Shown here: one piece after another, positions 8,407 to 16,623 of the stretch
How positions within the stretch are numbered: the stretch's first letter is position 1
How the letters are laid out: every line of letters starts with the position of its first letter
From: DATDAH01 sp963725155
GTDB lineage: Bacteria; Actinomycetota; Acidimicrobiia; Acidimicrobiales; DATDAH01
Length of the DNA: 64,000 nucleotides
Direction: 5' to 3'
Assembly (NCBI GenBank): GCA_963725155.1
Contig: CAVRXU010000008.1
Span: 1,054,001-1,118,000 of the forward strand
Made by a program: the position numbers and the translations under genes
Notes under the pieces: model-generated
What the model saw: the letters and a program-made list of their open reading frames with translations, nothing else
Told to the model about the DNA's origin: nothing
The model's database searches: none

Positions 8407-9567
8407 ATGGACCCAGTGGACCTCGGGATCGCCGGCCTCGGGCCCGGGACGCCGATCGGCCGCGGCGGGTTCGGCACCGTCTACAAGGCCGAGCAGCCCG
8501 CGTTCCGCCGCACGGTCGCGGTCAAGGTCCTCGACGGCCAGCTCGACGAGCGGGCCCAGCGGCGCTTCGAGCGCGAGTGCCAGGCCATGGGGTCCCTGTC
8601 GGACCACCCGGGGATCATCACCATCTTCGACGCCGGCACGACCGGGACCGGCGCTCCCTACCTGATGATGGCCTTCCAGCCCGGCGGCTCCGTGGCCGAC
8701 AAGCTGGCCCGGGACGGCGCGCTGGCGTGGTCCGAGGGCCTTCGCATCGGCGTGGAGGTGGCCGAGGCTCTGGCCGCGGCCCACCGCATGGAGGTGCTCC
8801 ACCGCGACGTGAAGCCGGCCAACATCCTGCTGTCGGGCTACGGCCACGCCCAGCTCGGTGACTTCGGCATCGCCCGGGTGACCGGCGCGACCCAGACCCG
8901 CGGCGACCAGGTGACCGCCAGCCTCCTCTACGCCCCGCCCGAGATCCTCGACGGCCAGCCTCCGGCGGCGGCCAGCGACGTCTACAGCCTGGGGGCCACG
9001 CTCTTCGAGGCTCTTGCCGGGCAGGCCGCGTTCGCCGGCGGGCCCGACGACTCCATCGCCGCCCTCCTCACCCGCATCCTCACCCATCCCGTCCCCGACC
9101 TGCGGCCCAAGGGCGTGCCCGATCCCGTGGCTCGGGTCGTCGAGGCGGCCATGGCCAAGGAGCCGTCCGGCCGGCCGGCGTCGGCCACCGACCTGGCCCG
9201 CGACCTGGCCGCCGCAGCGCGGGACGGTGGCGTCGCCCTGGGCGGCTCGGGCACCCCGGCACCCGGCCCCGCCGACGAGGCCCGCCAGCGCACCGTCGAC
9301 CAGGCCTCGACCGTGTCCCAGATGCCGCCGCCACCGGTCGCCGGCCCCGCCCTGACCCCGGGCGGCGGTGCCTTCGTCGTGAGCCACGTGGTGCCGCGCA
9401 AGGGCCTGCCCGCCTGGACGACCCCCGACCCGACCTATCCCGCTGTCGCCTCCCTCGACCCGGGCCTGGGCGTCCAGCTCGTGGCCTGGTGGGGCGAGTG
9501 GGCCCACATCCGCTGCCACAACGGCTGGGAGGCCTGGGTCAACGGCCGCCTCCTCAAGCCCATCTGA
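8407..9567 (+). CDS. Ser/Thr protein kinase with C-terminal SH3-like domain
   Basis: A 386-residue Hanks-type kinase. The P-loop GRGGFGTVYKA starts at residue 18, the ATP-binding lysine is K40 (VAVK), the catalytic loop is HRDVKPANI with D134, and DFG is at 152-154. The kinase domain ends near residue 270. A Pro/Ala-rich linker follows. The last about 65 residues (from YPAVASLDPGLGVQLVAWWG) look like an SH3-type small barrel. No transmembrane helix is seen, so unlike PknB it should be cytoplasmic. ATG 8407 is the only sensible start. The gene ends 12 bases before a long terminator hairpin. Confidence 0.88.
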   Translation: MDPVDLGIAGLGPGTPIGRGGFGTVYKAEQPAFRRTVAVKVLDGQLDERAQRRFERECQAMGSLSDHPGIITIFDAGTTGTGAPYLMMAFQPGGSVADKLARDGALAWSEGLRIGVEVAEALAAAHRMEVLHRDVKPANILLSGYGHAQLGDFGIARVTGATQTRGDQVTASLLYAPPEILDGQPPAAASDVYSLGATLFEALAGQAAFAGGPDDSIAALLTRILTHPVPDLRPKGVPDPVARVVEAAMAKEPSGRPASATDLARDLAAAARDGGVALGGSGTPAPGPADEARQRTVDQASTVSQMPPPPVAGPALTPGGGAFVVSHVVPRKGLPAWTTPDPTYPAVASLDPGLGVQLVAWWGEWAHIRCHNGWEAWVNGRLLKPI

Positions 9568-9579
9568 CCGACAGCACGT

Positions 9580-9629
9580 CGTTTGGCGTCGAATGCACCA
9601 CAGATGTGTGGTGCATTCGACGCCAAACG
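9580..9629. terminator. Bidirectional terminator hairpin (23-bp perfect arms)
   Basis: Bases 9580-9602 are the exact reverse complement of 9607-9629, with loop GATG between them. The hairpin lies between the convergent kinase (plus) and barstar (minus) genes and has no strong U-tract on either side. Its position makes it a shared transcription terminator. Confidence 0.8.
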
Positions 9630-9649
9630 GAGTGACGGAGCACCAGCCG

Positions 9650-10054
9650 TCAGCGGGTGACGGCCGCGAAGGGCGTGCCCCGAGCGAGCCATTCGGTCCC
9701 GACGCTCGTCACGACCGACTCCAGCACCACCGCGTCCGCCGGGGCCGAGCCCGCGAACCCGGCCCACCCGTCGAGCACCAGCAGGAAGCCGTCGGCGGGG
9801 CCGAGCCAGGCGAGGTCGCCCAGGGCGTCCTGCAGGGCGTCCCAGTTGCGACCCGCGTACTCGGGGAACCGGCCGGCTTCGGCCAAGCGGTCCAGCAGCC
9901 CGACCTTGTCGGTCACCCCCGCCAACGAGACCACGATCGGGATCCAACCGTGGCCGGCGGCCGTCTCGGCCAGGTCCTCGGCGGTCACGGCCTGCTCGAG
10001 GGGGTGCAGGCCCGGCGTCACCGCGCCGCTGAAGACCTCGTGGAGGTCAGCCAA
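9650..10054 (-). CDS. Barstar-family RNase inhibitor
   Basis: A 134-residue cytoplasmic protein. FPEYAGRNWDALQDALGDL in the middle is the barstar family hallmark; in barstar this helix plugs the RNase active site. The N-terminal about 40 residues are longer than in Bacillus barstar. The start overlaps the end of the RNase gene by 8 bases, so toxin and inhibitor are translationally coupled, with the RNase gene first. Together they form a secreted-RNase and immunity pair. The stop is at 9650, just inside a convergent junction with a strong terminator. Confidence 0.88.
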   Translation of the reverse strand: MADLHEVFSGAVTPGLHPLEQAVTAEDLAETAAGHGWIPIVVSLAGVTDKVGLLDRLAEAGRFPEYAGRNWDALQDALGDLAWLGPADGFLLVLDGWAGFAGSAPADAVVLESVVTSVGTEWLARGTPFAAVTR

Positions 10055-10493
10055 GGACCAGCTCCTGGAAGCTCTCGTAGTGGTCCGCCGTGTAATAGAC
10101 CTCGTTGCCCTCGCCCACGATCAGGCGCCGGGCGCCCCGGTCGCTCTCGCCGGGCGTCGGCACGGTGTACTCCTTGTAGTAGCCCTCGGGCTGCTCCGGC
10201 AGCAGGCCCTCGCGGTTCTGGAAGGTCACGCCGTCGCGGTCGTAGGGGAACGGGCCGCCCTGGGCCACGAGCTGCAGGGTCTCGATGGCTTCTCCGGGGA
10301 GCTCATCCAGGCCGATCGGGGGCAGGTCGCTGGCCTGCGTGACGGGGGGCGGCGTGAGGGTGGTCTGCGTCGACGAGTCATCGCCGGGGCCCGTCCGGTT
10401 GCCCGTGGCCGACAACAGGCCGCCGACCAGGGTCAGGACCAGGGTCCCCGCCAGCAGGACGGCCACGACGCGGGACCGGGTGCGACGGTTCAC
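10047..10493 (-). CDS. Secreted guanyl-specific RNase (RNase Sa/barnase type)
   Basis: A 148-residue protein with an N-terminal signal or anchor helix (about 8-30), a Thr/Pro-rich linker and a ribonuclease domain at about 60-148. The domain matches RNase Sa: DGVTFQNREGLLP, then YYKEYTVPTPG with the catalytic Glu (E108), Arg at R119 and the catalytic His at H138 (ADHYESF). The E-to-R spacing (11) equals that of RNase Sa. It cleaves RNA after guanosine. The cognate barstar gene overlaps its 3' end. Possible roles are competition or nutrient scavenging. The start is near GTG/ATG 10493, divergent from the DUF1385 gene. Confidence 0.87.
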   Translation of the reverse strand: MNRRTRSRVVAVLLAGTLVLTLVGGLLSATGNRTGPGDDSSTQTTLTPPPVTQASDLPPIGLDELPGEAIETLQLVAQGGPFPYDRDGVTFQNREGLLPEQPEGYYKEYTVPTPGESDRGARRLIVGEGNEVYYTADHYESFQELVLG

Positions 10494-10543
10494 GGGCGGG
10501 AACCTACTGGCCCCTCAAGGCCGGGCCCCTGCCCGCCGACGGG

Positions 10544-11422
10544 GTGATGATGCCCGTAGCGGAGGAGTCGACCGAGCTCAGCGTGGGCGGCCAGGCCCTG
10601 ATCGAAGGGGTGATGATGCGGGCCGGCACCCGCTGGGGGGCGGCGGCCCGTCGCCCCGACGGTGCGATCGTCACCACGGGGGATGCAGTGCCCACGTGGG
10701 CCCGGCGCACCGACGGCGTGCCGATCGTCCGGGGGGCCGTGGCCATGGTCGAGACGATCATGGTCGGTCTCCGGGCCCTCAAGTGGTCGGCGCAGGTCGC
10801 CGACCCCGACGAGGACGCCGAGATCACCAATCGGTCCCTGGCCATCACCACGGCGGTCGCCTTGTTGATCTTCGCCACCATCTTCGCCGTGGTGCCCGCC
10901 GCGGTGTCCCAGGCCGTGGGCTTCGAGGGCGCCGCCTTCACCACGGTGGAAGCCGTGCTGCGCCTCGGCCTGTTCGGCGGCTACCTCCTGCTCATCGGCC
11001 GCTCGCCCGGCATCGCCCGCACCTTCGCCTACCACGGCGCCGAGCACATGGTCATCTCCGCCCACGAGCACGGCGCCGACCTGACCGTCGAGGGCGTCCG
11101 CCCGTTCAGCGTCCGTCACGCCCGCTGCGGGACCGACTTCCTGCTGCTCGTGGTCGTCGTGGCCATCGTGGTGTTCAGCTTCGTCGGGGACGCCTCGTGG
11201 CCCGTCCTGATCGCCTCCCGCCTGCTCGGCCTGCCCCTGGTCGCCGGCCTGGCCTACGAGGTGCTGAAGCTGGCCAAGCGCCGGCCCGACAGCAAGGTCG
11301 TCGCCGTCCTCACCGCGCCCGGCCTGGCCCTGCAAGCCATGACCACCCGGCCCCCGAACGACGAGCAGATCGAGGTCGCCATCGCCGCCCTGGCGGCAGT
11401 GAGCGCCGAATCGGACCGTTAG
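10544..11422 (+). CDS. DUF1385 family membrane protein
   Basis: A 292-residue protein of the DUF1385/YqhQ family. The conserved opening VGGQALIEGVMMR, the motif AYHGAEHMVISAHE and the block PFSVRHARCGTDFLL are all present, as are about four transmembrane helices in the middle and C-terminal parts. The function of this family is not established. Start is near GTG 10544; a later in-frame ATG at 10550 is also possible. It is divergent from the RNase gene, and the ROK kinase gene begins 23 bases downstream. Confidence 0.85.
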   Translation: MMMPVAEESTELSVGGQALIEGVMMRAGTRWGAAARRPDGAIVTTGDAVPTWARRTDGVPIVRGAVAMVETIMVGLRALKWSAQVADPDEDAEITNRSLAITTAVALLIFATIFAVVPAAVSQAVGFEGAAFTTVEAVLRLGLFGGYLLLIGRSPGIARTFAYHGAEHMVISAHEHGADLTVEGVRPFSVRHARCGTDFLLLVVVVAIVVFSFVGDASWPVLIASRLLGLPLVAGLAYEVLKLAKRRPDSKVVAVLTAPGLALQAMTTRPPNDEQIEVAIAALAAVSAESDR

Positions 11423-11445
11423 CGCCCGAAATCGCCCACACTTGA

Positions 11446-12330
11446 GTGGTGGGCGACCGGGTGCTGGCCATCGACATCGGCGGGACGAAGCTGGCCTGCG
11501 GGTTGGTCGACGACCGCGGGGCGATTTCAGCCCGCGCCACCCGACCCACCGGAGACGGGACCGACGCTGACGCCCTGTTCGCCACCCTGGCCGGCCTGAT
11601 CGACCAGGTGGTGGCCGGCGCCGAGCCGACCGACACCCTCCTCGCCTGTGGCGTCGGCTGCGGCGGCCCGATGACCGGCGGTGGCGCCCTCGTCTCCCCG
11701 CTGAACATCGAGGCGTGGCGGGACTTTCCCCTCCTCGACCGCCTGCGGGCCCACACCGGCCTGGCCACGACCGTCGACGGCGACGCGAAGGCCCTGGCCC
11801 TCGGTGAGGGCTGGCTCGGGGCCGCCGCCGGGGCTCGGAACTACCTGGCGATGGTGGTGTCGACCGGGGTGGGCGGCGGGATCGTCCTGGACGGCCGTCT
11901 CCTCGACGGGGCCGACGGCAACGCCGGCCACATCGGTCACGTCATCGTCGAGCCCGACGGCGCCGTGTGCGGCTGCGGGGCCCGGGGCTGTCTCGAGGCC
12001 GAGGCGTCCGGAATCGCCATCGCCCGGGCGACCGGCCGCCCCGCCGCCGAGGCCGATCTCGCCGTGCGCCGACGCACCGGGCGGCTCGTGGGCCGGGCCG
12101 TGGCGTCGGTGGCCAACCTCCTCGACCTGCCACTCGTGGTCGTGGCCGGTTCGGTCGCCCTCGGCTACGGCGACGACTTCTTCGCCGCGGCGCAGGCCGA
12201 GATCGACGAGCGGTGCCGGCTGGAGTACAGCCGGGCCACCGTCATCCGCCCGGGCGGCTTGGGCGCCGACGGCCCCCTGCTCGGGGCCGCCGCCGTGGGC
12301 TGGCACGCTCTCGGCCGCATCCCGGGATGA
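11446..12330 (+). CDS. ROK-family sugar kinase (glucokinase-like)
   Basis: A 294-residue cytoplasmic sugar kinase. The N-terminal phosphate loop is LAIDIGGTKLACG. The ROK zinc motif appears as CGCGARGCLE, and the preceding GHIGH supplies the zinc-binding histidine. The most likely reaction is ATP-dependent phosphorylation of glucose at the 6 position, but N-acetylmannosamine and other ROK substrates cannot be excluded. The start is GTG at 11446. Its stop overlaps the ATG of the DNA ligase gene by four bases. Confidence 0.88.
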   Translation: MVGDRVLAIDIGGTKLACGLVDDRGAISARATRPTGDGTDADALFATLAGLIDQVVAGAEPTDTLLACGVGCGGPMTGGGALVSPLNIEAWRDFPLLDRLRAHTGLATTVDGDAKALALGEGWLGAAAGARNYLAMVVSTGVGGGIVLDGRLLDGADGNAGHIGHVIVEPDGAVCGCGARGCLEAEASGIAIARATGRPAAEADLAVRRRTGRLVGRAVASVANLLDLPLVVVAGSVALGYGDDFFAAAQAEIDERCRLEYSRATVIRPGGLGADGPLLGAAAVGWHALGRIPG

Positions 12331-13262
12331 CGACGTTCCCCTCGGGCCTCCTGCCCATGAAGGCGGTCAACGGCACCCAACTCCCCGAGGACGACGGGGG
12401 TTGGGCCTTCGAGATCAAGTGGGACGGCATGCGCCTCCTCGCCTACGTCGACCCCGGCGCGGCCACCCCCCTGTGCCTGCAGACGACCAGGGGCCACGAC
12501 GCCGCGCCCCGGTACCCGGAGCTGGCCGGGCTGACCGACGCCGTGGCGCGTCCCGCCGTGCTCGACGGCGAGGTCGTCGTGCTCGACGAGAACGGTCGCT
12601 CCGACTTCGGTCGCCTCCAGCGGCACGAGGAGGCCGTGACCTTCATCGTCTTCGACCTCCTGTGGCTGGACGGCAACGACGTCACGGCCCTCCCCTATCT
12701 CGACCGGAGGCGCCTGCTGGCCGAGCTGGTCGAGGACGGGGACGGTTGGTTGGTCCCGAGCCACCTCGTCGGGGACGGCGCCGTCCTCCTCGAGCAGGCC
12801 CGGGCCAACGGGCTGGAGGGCCTGGTCGCCAAGCGGGTCGACAGCCCCTACGCGTCGGGCAAGCGCTCCCCCGCCTGGCGCAAGGTCAAGATCCGGCGGG
12901 CCCAGGAGTTCGTCGTCGGGGGCTGGCTGCCGGGCGAGGGCAACCGGACGGGCTCGCTCGGCGCCCTTCTCGTGGGCCACCACGACGACGACGGACTGCG
13001 TTACGCGGGTCGCGTCGGCACTGGCTTCAACGGGGCCGAGCTCCGTCGCCTCCAGCCCCGGCTGGACGAGCGAGCCATCGACGCGTCCCCGTTCGTCGAC
13101 GAACTGCCCGCGCCGGCCCGGCGCCAGGCCCGCTTCGTCCGCCCGGAGCTGGTCGTGCAGGTCGAGTTCGCCGAGTGGACCAGCGACGGCCGGCTCCGCC
13201 ACCCCGCGTACCTCCACGAGCGGGAGGACAAGGATCCGGCTGACGTCGTCCGGGAGCCGTGA
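12327..13262 (+). CDS. ATP-dependent DNA ligase (LigC/LigD-ligase type)
   Basis: A 311-residue ligase made of an adenylation domain and an OB-fold. The nucleotidyl lysine is K31 in EIKWDGMR. Further motifs are LDGEVVVLDENG, EGLVAKRVDSPY and WRKVKI. This architecture matches stand-alone ligases related to the LigD ligase domain, used in non-homologous end joining or base-excision repair. No Ku, polymerase or nuclease domain is attached or nearby. ATG 12327 overlaps the ROK stop, so translation is coupled, though the two functions are unrelated. The C-terminal barrel segment VQVEFAEWTSDGRLRHP is well conserved. Confidence 0.9.
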   Translation: MTTFPSGLLPMKAVNGTQLPEDDGGWAFEIKWDGMRLLAYVDPGAATPLCLQTTRGHDAAPRYPELAGLTDAVARPAVLDGEVVVLDENGRSDFGRLQRHEEAVTFIVFDLLWLDGNDVTALPYLDRRRLLAELVEDGDGWLVPSHLVGDGAVLLEQARANGLEGLVAKRVDSPYASGKRSPAWRKVKIRRAQEFVVGGWLPGEGNRTGSLGALLVGHHDDDGLRYAGRVGTGFNGAELRRLQPRLDERAIDASPFVDELPAPARRQARFVRPELVVQVEFAEWTSDGRLRHPAYLHEREDKDPADVVREP

Positions 13263-13284
13263 CACCCGTGCGACACTGCGGCTG

Positions 13285-13641
13285 ATGGCTGACGCGGTCC
13301 GGCTCCGTCTCCCCGCCGGCACCGGCTACGGCCGGGTCGCCCGGGTGACCACGGCGGCCATCGCCCGCCGCCACGGCTTCACCTACCGCGAGGTGGAGGA
13401 CCTGCGCCTGGCCATCGACGAGGCCATCATCGCCTTGATCGACGATGACGACCCCGACGCCGCCGTCGACCTGCACTACCGGATCGACGAGGGCCAAGTC
13501 ACCATCACCGTGGACGGTGCGGCCAACCGACCGCCGGAGGCCGTCAGCCGCTTCCACACCCTGGTCACGGCCCTGGTCGACCGCGCCGACCTCGACCTCA
13601 CCGCCGGCCGGGTGAGGCTGACGAAGAGGCACGTCGCGTGA
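13285..13641 (+). CDS. Small GHKL-like (RsbW-type) protein, degenerate
   Basis: A 118-residue protein with the pattern of anti-sigma or serine-kinase ATPase folds. After an N-terminal beta region comes LRLAIDEAIIALIDDDD, where RsbW proteins have the N-box helix. The glutamate is kept, but the asparagine that coordinates magnesium is missing, and no clear G-box follows. ATP binding is therefore doubtful, although partner binding may persist. The gene lies 22 bases after the ligase stop and converges on dut. A role in sigma-factor control is possible but inferred only from the fold. Confidence 0.55.
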   Translation: MADAVRLRLPAGTGYGRVARVTTAAIARRHGFTYREVEDLRLAIDEAIIALIDDDDPDAAVDLHYRIDEGQVTITVDGAANRPPEAVSRFHTLVTALVDRADLDLTAGRVRLTKRHVA

Positions 13642-13674
13642 CGGTCACATTTGAGTGGCTCTTGCGCAGCGTCA

Positions 13675-14109
13675 CTATCCCGTCGAGCCCCAGCCGCCCT
13701 CGCCGCGGTGGGTGGCATCGTGGACGTCGACCTCGGCGAAGGTGGCCTGTTCGACCTTCATGATCACCAGCTGGGCGATGCGCTCACCCCGGCGGACCGT
13801 GAAGGCGTCGCTCGGATCCGTGTTGACCAGGAGGACCTGGAGCTCGCCCCGGTAACCGGCGTCGATCAGGCCAGGGGTGTTCAGGCAGGTGACACCGTGC
13901 CGCAGGGCCAGGCCGCTGCGGGGGAGGACGAAGCCGGCGTAGCCGACCGGGATGGCGACGGACACACCCGTGGACACCCGGGCCCGACCCCCGCCCGGCG
14001 CCAGTTCGTGCTCGTCGCGGGCCACGAGGTCGGCCCCGGCGTCACCCTCCCGGGCGTAGGCGGGACCGGCGAGGTCGGGGTCGAGACGGACGAGCGGGAC
14101 CTCGAGCAC
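13675..14109 (-). CDS. dut: dUTP diphosphatase
   Basis: A 144-residue trimeric dUTPase that hydrolyses dUTP to dUMP and pyrophosphate, which keeps uracil out of DNA and supplies dTMP synthesis. All five family motifs are visible: GDAGADL, PRSGLA, NTPGLIDAGYRGE, ERIAQLVI and the C-terminal P-loop-like RGEGGWGSTG. Start is GTG at 14109. It diverges from the oligoribonuclease gene 35 bases away and converges on the small GHKL-like gene. Confidence 0.95.
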   Translation of the reverse strand: MLEVPLVRLDPDLAGPAYAREGDAGADLVARDEHELAPGGGRARVSTGVSVAIPVGYAGFVLPRSGLALRHGVTCLNTPGLIDAGYRGELQVLLVNTDPSDAFTVRRGERIAQLVIMKVEQATFAEVDVHDATHRGEGGWGSTG

Positions 14110-14144
14110 GGCGCGCAGCGTAAGCCGCCCGTACAGTCCCTCCG

Positions 14145-14684
<540 letters not shown>

Positions 14685-14691
14685 CCCGCGC

Positions 14692-14715
14692 GTACTTGAC
14701 CGCACGGTCAAGTAC
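14692..14715. promoter_or_regulatory. 24-bp palindromic operator (TetR type)
   Basis: GTACTTGACCG at 14692-14702 and its perfect inverse at 14705-14715 flank a CA centre. The core TTGACCG-N2-CGGTCAA is the style of operator bound by TetR-family regulators of lipid genes. It sits 12 bases before the ATG of the metallo-beta-lactamase-fold gene and would block its promoter. No TetR gene is in the window. Confidence 0.7.
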
Positions 14716-14727
14716 GGTCGCTCGTTG

Positions 14728-15789
14728 ATGCGCCAGGAGCAGGAGGAGGCCCAGCCCGAGGTGACCGAGGTCGCTCCCGGGATCCTGCGGGCCCAGATCC
14801 CGATCAACTTCACGGGGCTGGGCCACGTGAACATGTACCTGCTGGAGGACGAGCGGGGCTGGACCGCCATGGATCCCGGTCTCCCGGGCCCGTCCACCTG
14901 GAAGGCGATCAAGGACCGCCTGCGCCAGGTCGGGGCCAAGGTGTCCGATGTCCACACCGTCGTGGTCACCCACTCGCACCCCGACCACTTCGGCAGCGCC
15001 GAGAAGCTGCGCCGCGAGGCCGACGCCGAGATGGTGGCGGCCACCGACTTCCGCACCTTCTTCGACATCCTCGAGCCCGACCTGGTCGAGTCCCCCGACG
15101 ACCGCACTGCTGCGGACGACGCCGCCGCCATCGACCGCCTCAAGGACCGCTTCGACATGCGCACCCCGTGGGGCGGAGAGATGCCCCGCCCCCCGCTTCC
15201 TGGCGTCGGGCCCATCGGGCAGCTCAAGCGCCGGATGGCCCGCCGCTACTTCATGGCCCCCCGCCCCAACCGGCGCCTGGCCGACGGCGAGCGGATCTGC
15301 CTCGGCTCCCGGGAGTTCGTCGCCGTGCACACGCCCGGGCACACGGCCGACCACCTCTGCCTCTTCGATCCCGACGACGGCGTACTGCTGACCGGCGACC
15401 ACGTCCTGCCCAGCATCACCCCCCACATCTCGGGGCTGGGGTCGGTGACCGAGGACCCGTTGGCCGACTTCGTGGGCTCGCTCGACAAGGTCGCCGCCTT
15501 GGACGGCGTGGGCACCTCGCTGCCCGCCCACGGTCACCCCTTCACCAATCTCCAGGAGCGGGTGGACGCCATCAAGGGTCACCACGTCGAACGGCTGGAC
15601 AAGCTGGCCGAGATCTCCCACGCCGTCGGCGAGGCCAACGTCGAGGTCCTGATGAAGGAGCTCTTCAGCGAGCGGGCCTGGGGCAACATGGCCGAGGCCG
15701 AGACCTATGCCCACCTCGAGCACCTGCGGCTGGCGGGCAAAGCCGAGAGCCGCTGGGACGACGGCCTCCTGCTCTACACCGTGGACTGA
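14728..15789 (+). CDS. Metallo-beta-lactamase-fold hydrolase
   Basis: A 353-residue MBL-fold enzyme. The metal motif is HSHPDHFG near residue 88, the second His is in HTPGHTADHL, the bridging Asp in TGDHVLP, and the last His in PAHGHPF. The about 90-residue helical C-terminal extension resembles the one in LACTB2/SoxH-like proteins and could form a lid. ATG 14728 is preferred because the longer frame would overlap orn. A 24-bp palindrome ends 12 bases upstream, so expression is probably repressor-controlled. A thioesterase or lactonase activity is likely. The 3' end overlaps the convergent acyl-ACP thioesterase gene by 16 bases. Confidence 0.83.
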   Translation: MRQEQEEAQPEVTEVAPGILRAQIPINFTGLGHVNMYLLEDERGWTAMDPGLPGPSTWKAIKDRLRQVGAKVSDVHTVVVTHSHPDHFGSAEKLRREADAEMVAATDFRTFFDILEPDLVESPDDRTAADDAAAIDRLKDRFDMRTPWGGEMPRPPLPGVGPIGQLKRRMARRYFMAPRPNRRLADGERICLGSREFVAVHTPGHTADHLCLFDPDDGVLLTGDHVLPSITPHISGLGSVTEDPLADFVGSLDKVAALDGVGTSLPAHGHPFTNLQERVDAIKGHHVERLDKLAEISHAVGEANVEVLMKELFSERAWGNMAEAETYAHLEHLRLAGKAESRWDDGLLLYTVD

Positions 15790-16511
15790 TCGATCCGGCT
15801 GACCCGGGTCGACGACCGGACCTGGCCGTCGACCACCCACCACTGCAGGAAGCCGTCGTCGTCATCAGCCGTGACCAGGGTGACCTCTTCGTCCCGGACG
15901 ACGCCCTCCCGATACTCGATCTCGGCCCGGAGCGGGGCGAGCAGGTCCGGGCGGGCGGCCAGGTGCTCCTCGGCGGGCAACCAGTAGGCGGCGTTGTTGA
16001 CGTGGGCCAGACCGTCGAAGTCACTGAAGCGGAGGGGCCAGGGCAACGCCTCACCCTCGGGGCGATCAGGCAGGCGAAGCTTGGCCCGCACCGAGGTGTC
16101 GGTCACCCCCGGGCCCCACACGGCGAAGAAGGCCGGGGTCATGGGGGCGGGGCGACCGGTCACCGGGTCGACGTGGATCCAGAGCGCCTCGGTCTCCACC
16201 CGACCGCCGTCGGCCCCGGCCAGCGCCGTCCTGCGCACGGCCCAGCGGCGGCCGTACGCCGAGCACCAGGTGGTGACCGTGAGGTCCTCCCGGTACCTGG
16301 GCCAGGCGTCGACCTCGATGGTCGTGCGCCGCACCACCCACCCCGCATCCTCCCCCGGGGAGCCGTCGAGGGCGTCGTCGGTGGCCACGTCCTGCATGGC
16401 CTTGGCGATCCCGTCCAGGCGGAGCCGGCCCTTGGGGCTGACGTCGCCCAGCCGCACCCGCGCCGCGTGGGTGAACGCCCGGCTCTCGGGGGGCGGCGGC
16501 AGGAAGCTCAC
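15774..16511 (-). CDS. Acyl-ACP thioesterase (FatA/FatB-like)
   Basis: A 245-residue tandem hot-dog protein resembling plant-type acyl-ACP thioesterases, which release fatty acids from acyl carrier protein. The first half has ESRAFTHAARVRLGDVSPKG and MQDVATDDA. The second half contains FDGLAHVNNAAYW, the Asp-x-x-x-His-x-Asn pattern of the active site. The start is a GTG at 16511; longer frames cross into the whiB7 leader. It diverges from that leader, so the shared upstream region holds promoters for both genes. Confidence 0.8.
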   Translation of the reverse strand: MSFLPPPPESRAFTHAARVRLGDVSPKGRLRLDGIAKAMQDVATDDALDGSPGEDAGWVVRRTTIEVDAWPRYREDLTVTTWCSAYGRRWAVRRTALAGADGGRVETEALWIHVDPVTGRPAPMTPAFFAVWGPGVTDTSVRAKLRLPDRPEGEALPWPLRFSDFDGLAHVNNAAYWLPAEEHLAARPDLLAPLRAEIEYREGVVRDEEVTLVTADDDDGFLQWWVVDGQVRSSTRVSRIDQSTV

Positions 16512-16545
16512 GGACCGGAAACGTACGCTTACGGAAACCGTTGCC

Positions 16546-16585
16546 GATAAATACGTTGACGGCCCCGAGCACAGCGTGCTTTGCT
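16546..16585 (+). promoter_or_regulatory. Candidate WhiB7-type autoregulated promoter
   Basis: A TTGACG -35 hexamer (16556-16561) is preceded by the AT-rich stretch GATAAATA ending two bases upstream. A weak -10, TTTGCT, lies at 16580-16585. In mycobacteria WhiB7 recognises an AT-rich block just upstream of -35 through its AT-hook. The AT-rich block stands out in this very GC-rich sequence. Transcription from here would give a leader of about 370 nt before whiB7. Confidence 0.55.
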
Positions 16586-16623
16586 GGCCCAGCCCGAAGA
16601 CCAGGCATGAAGGACCAAACCCG

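Noticed and set aside
11424..11456. Possible operator or riboswitch at CGCCCAC...GTGGGCG before the ROK kinase
   Set aside because: The short inverted repeat covers the start region but has no consistent larger structure; it could be chance in GC-rich DNA.
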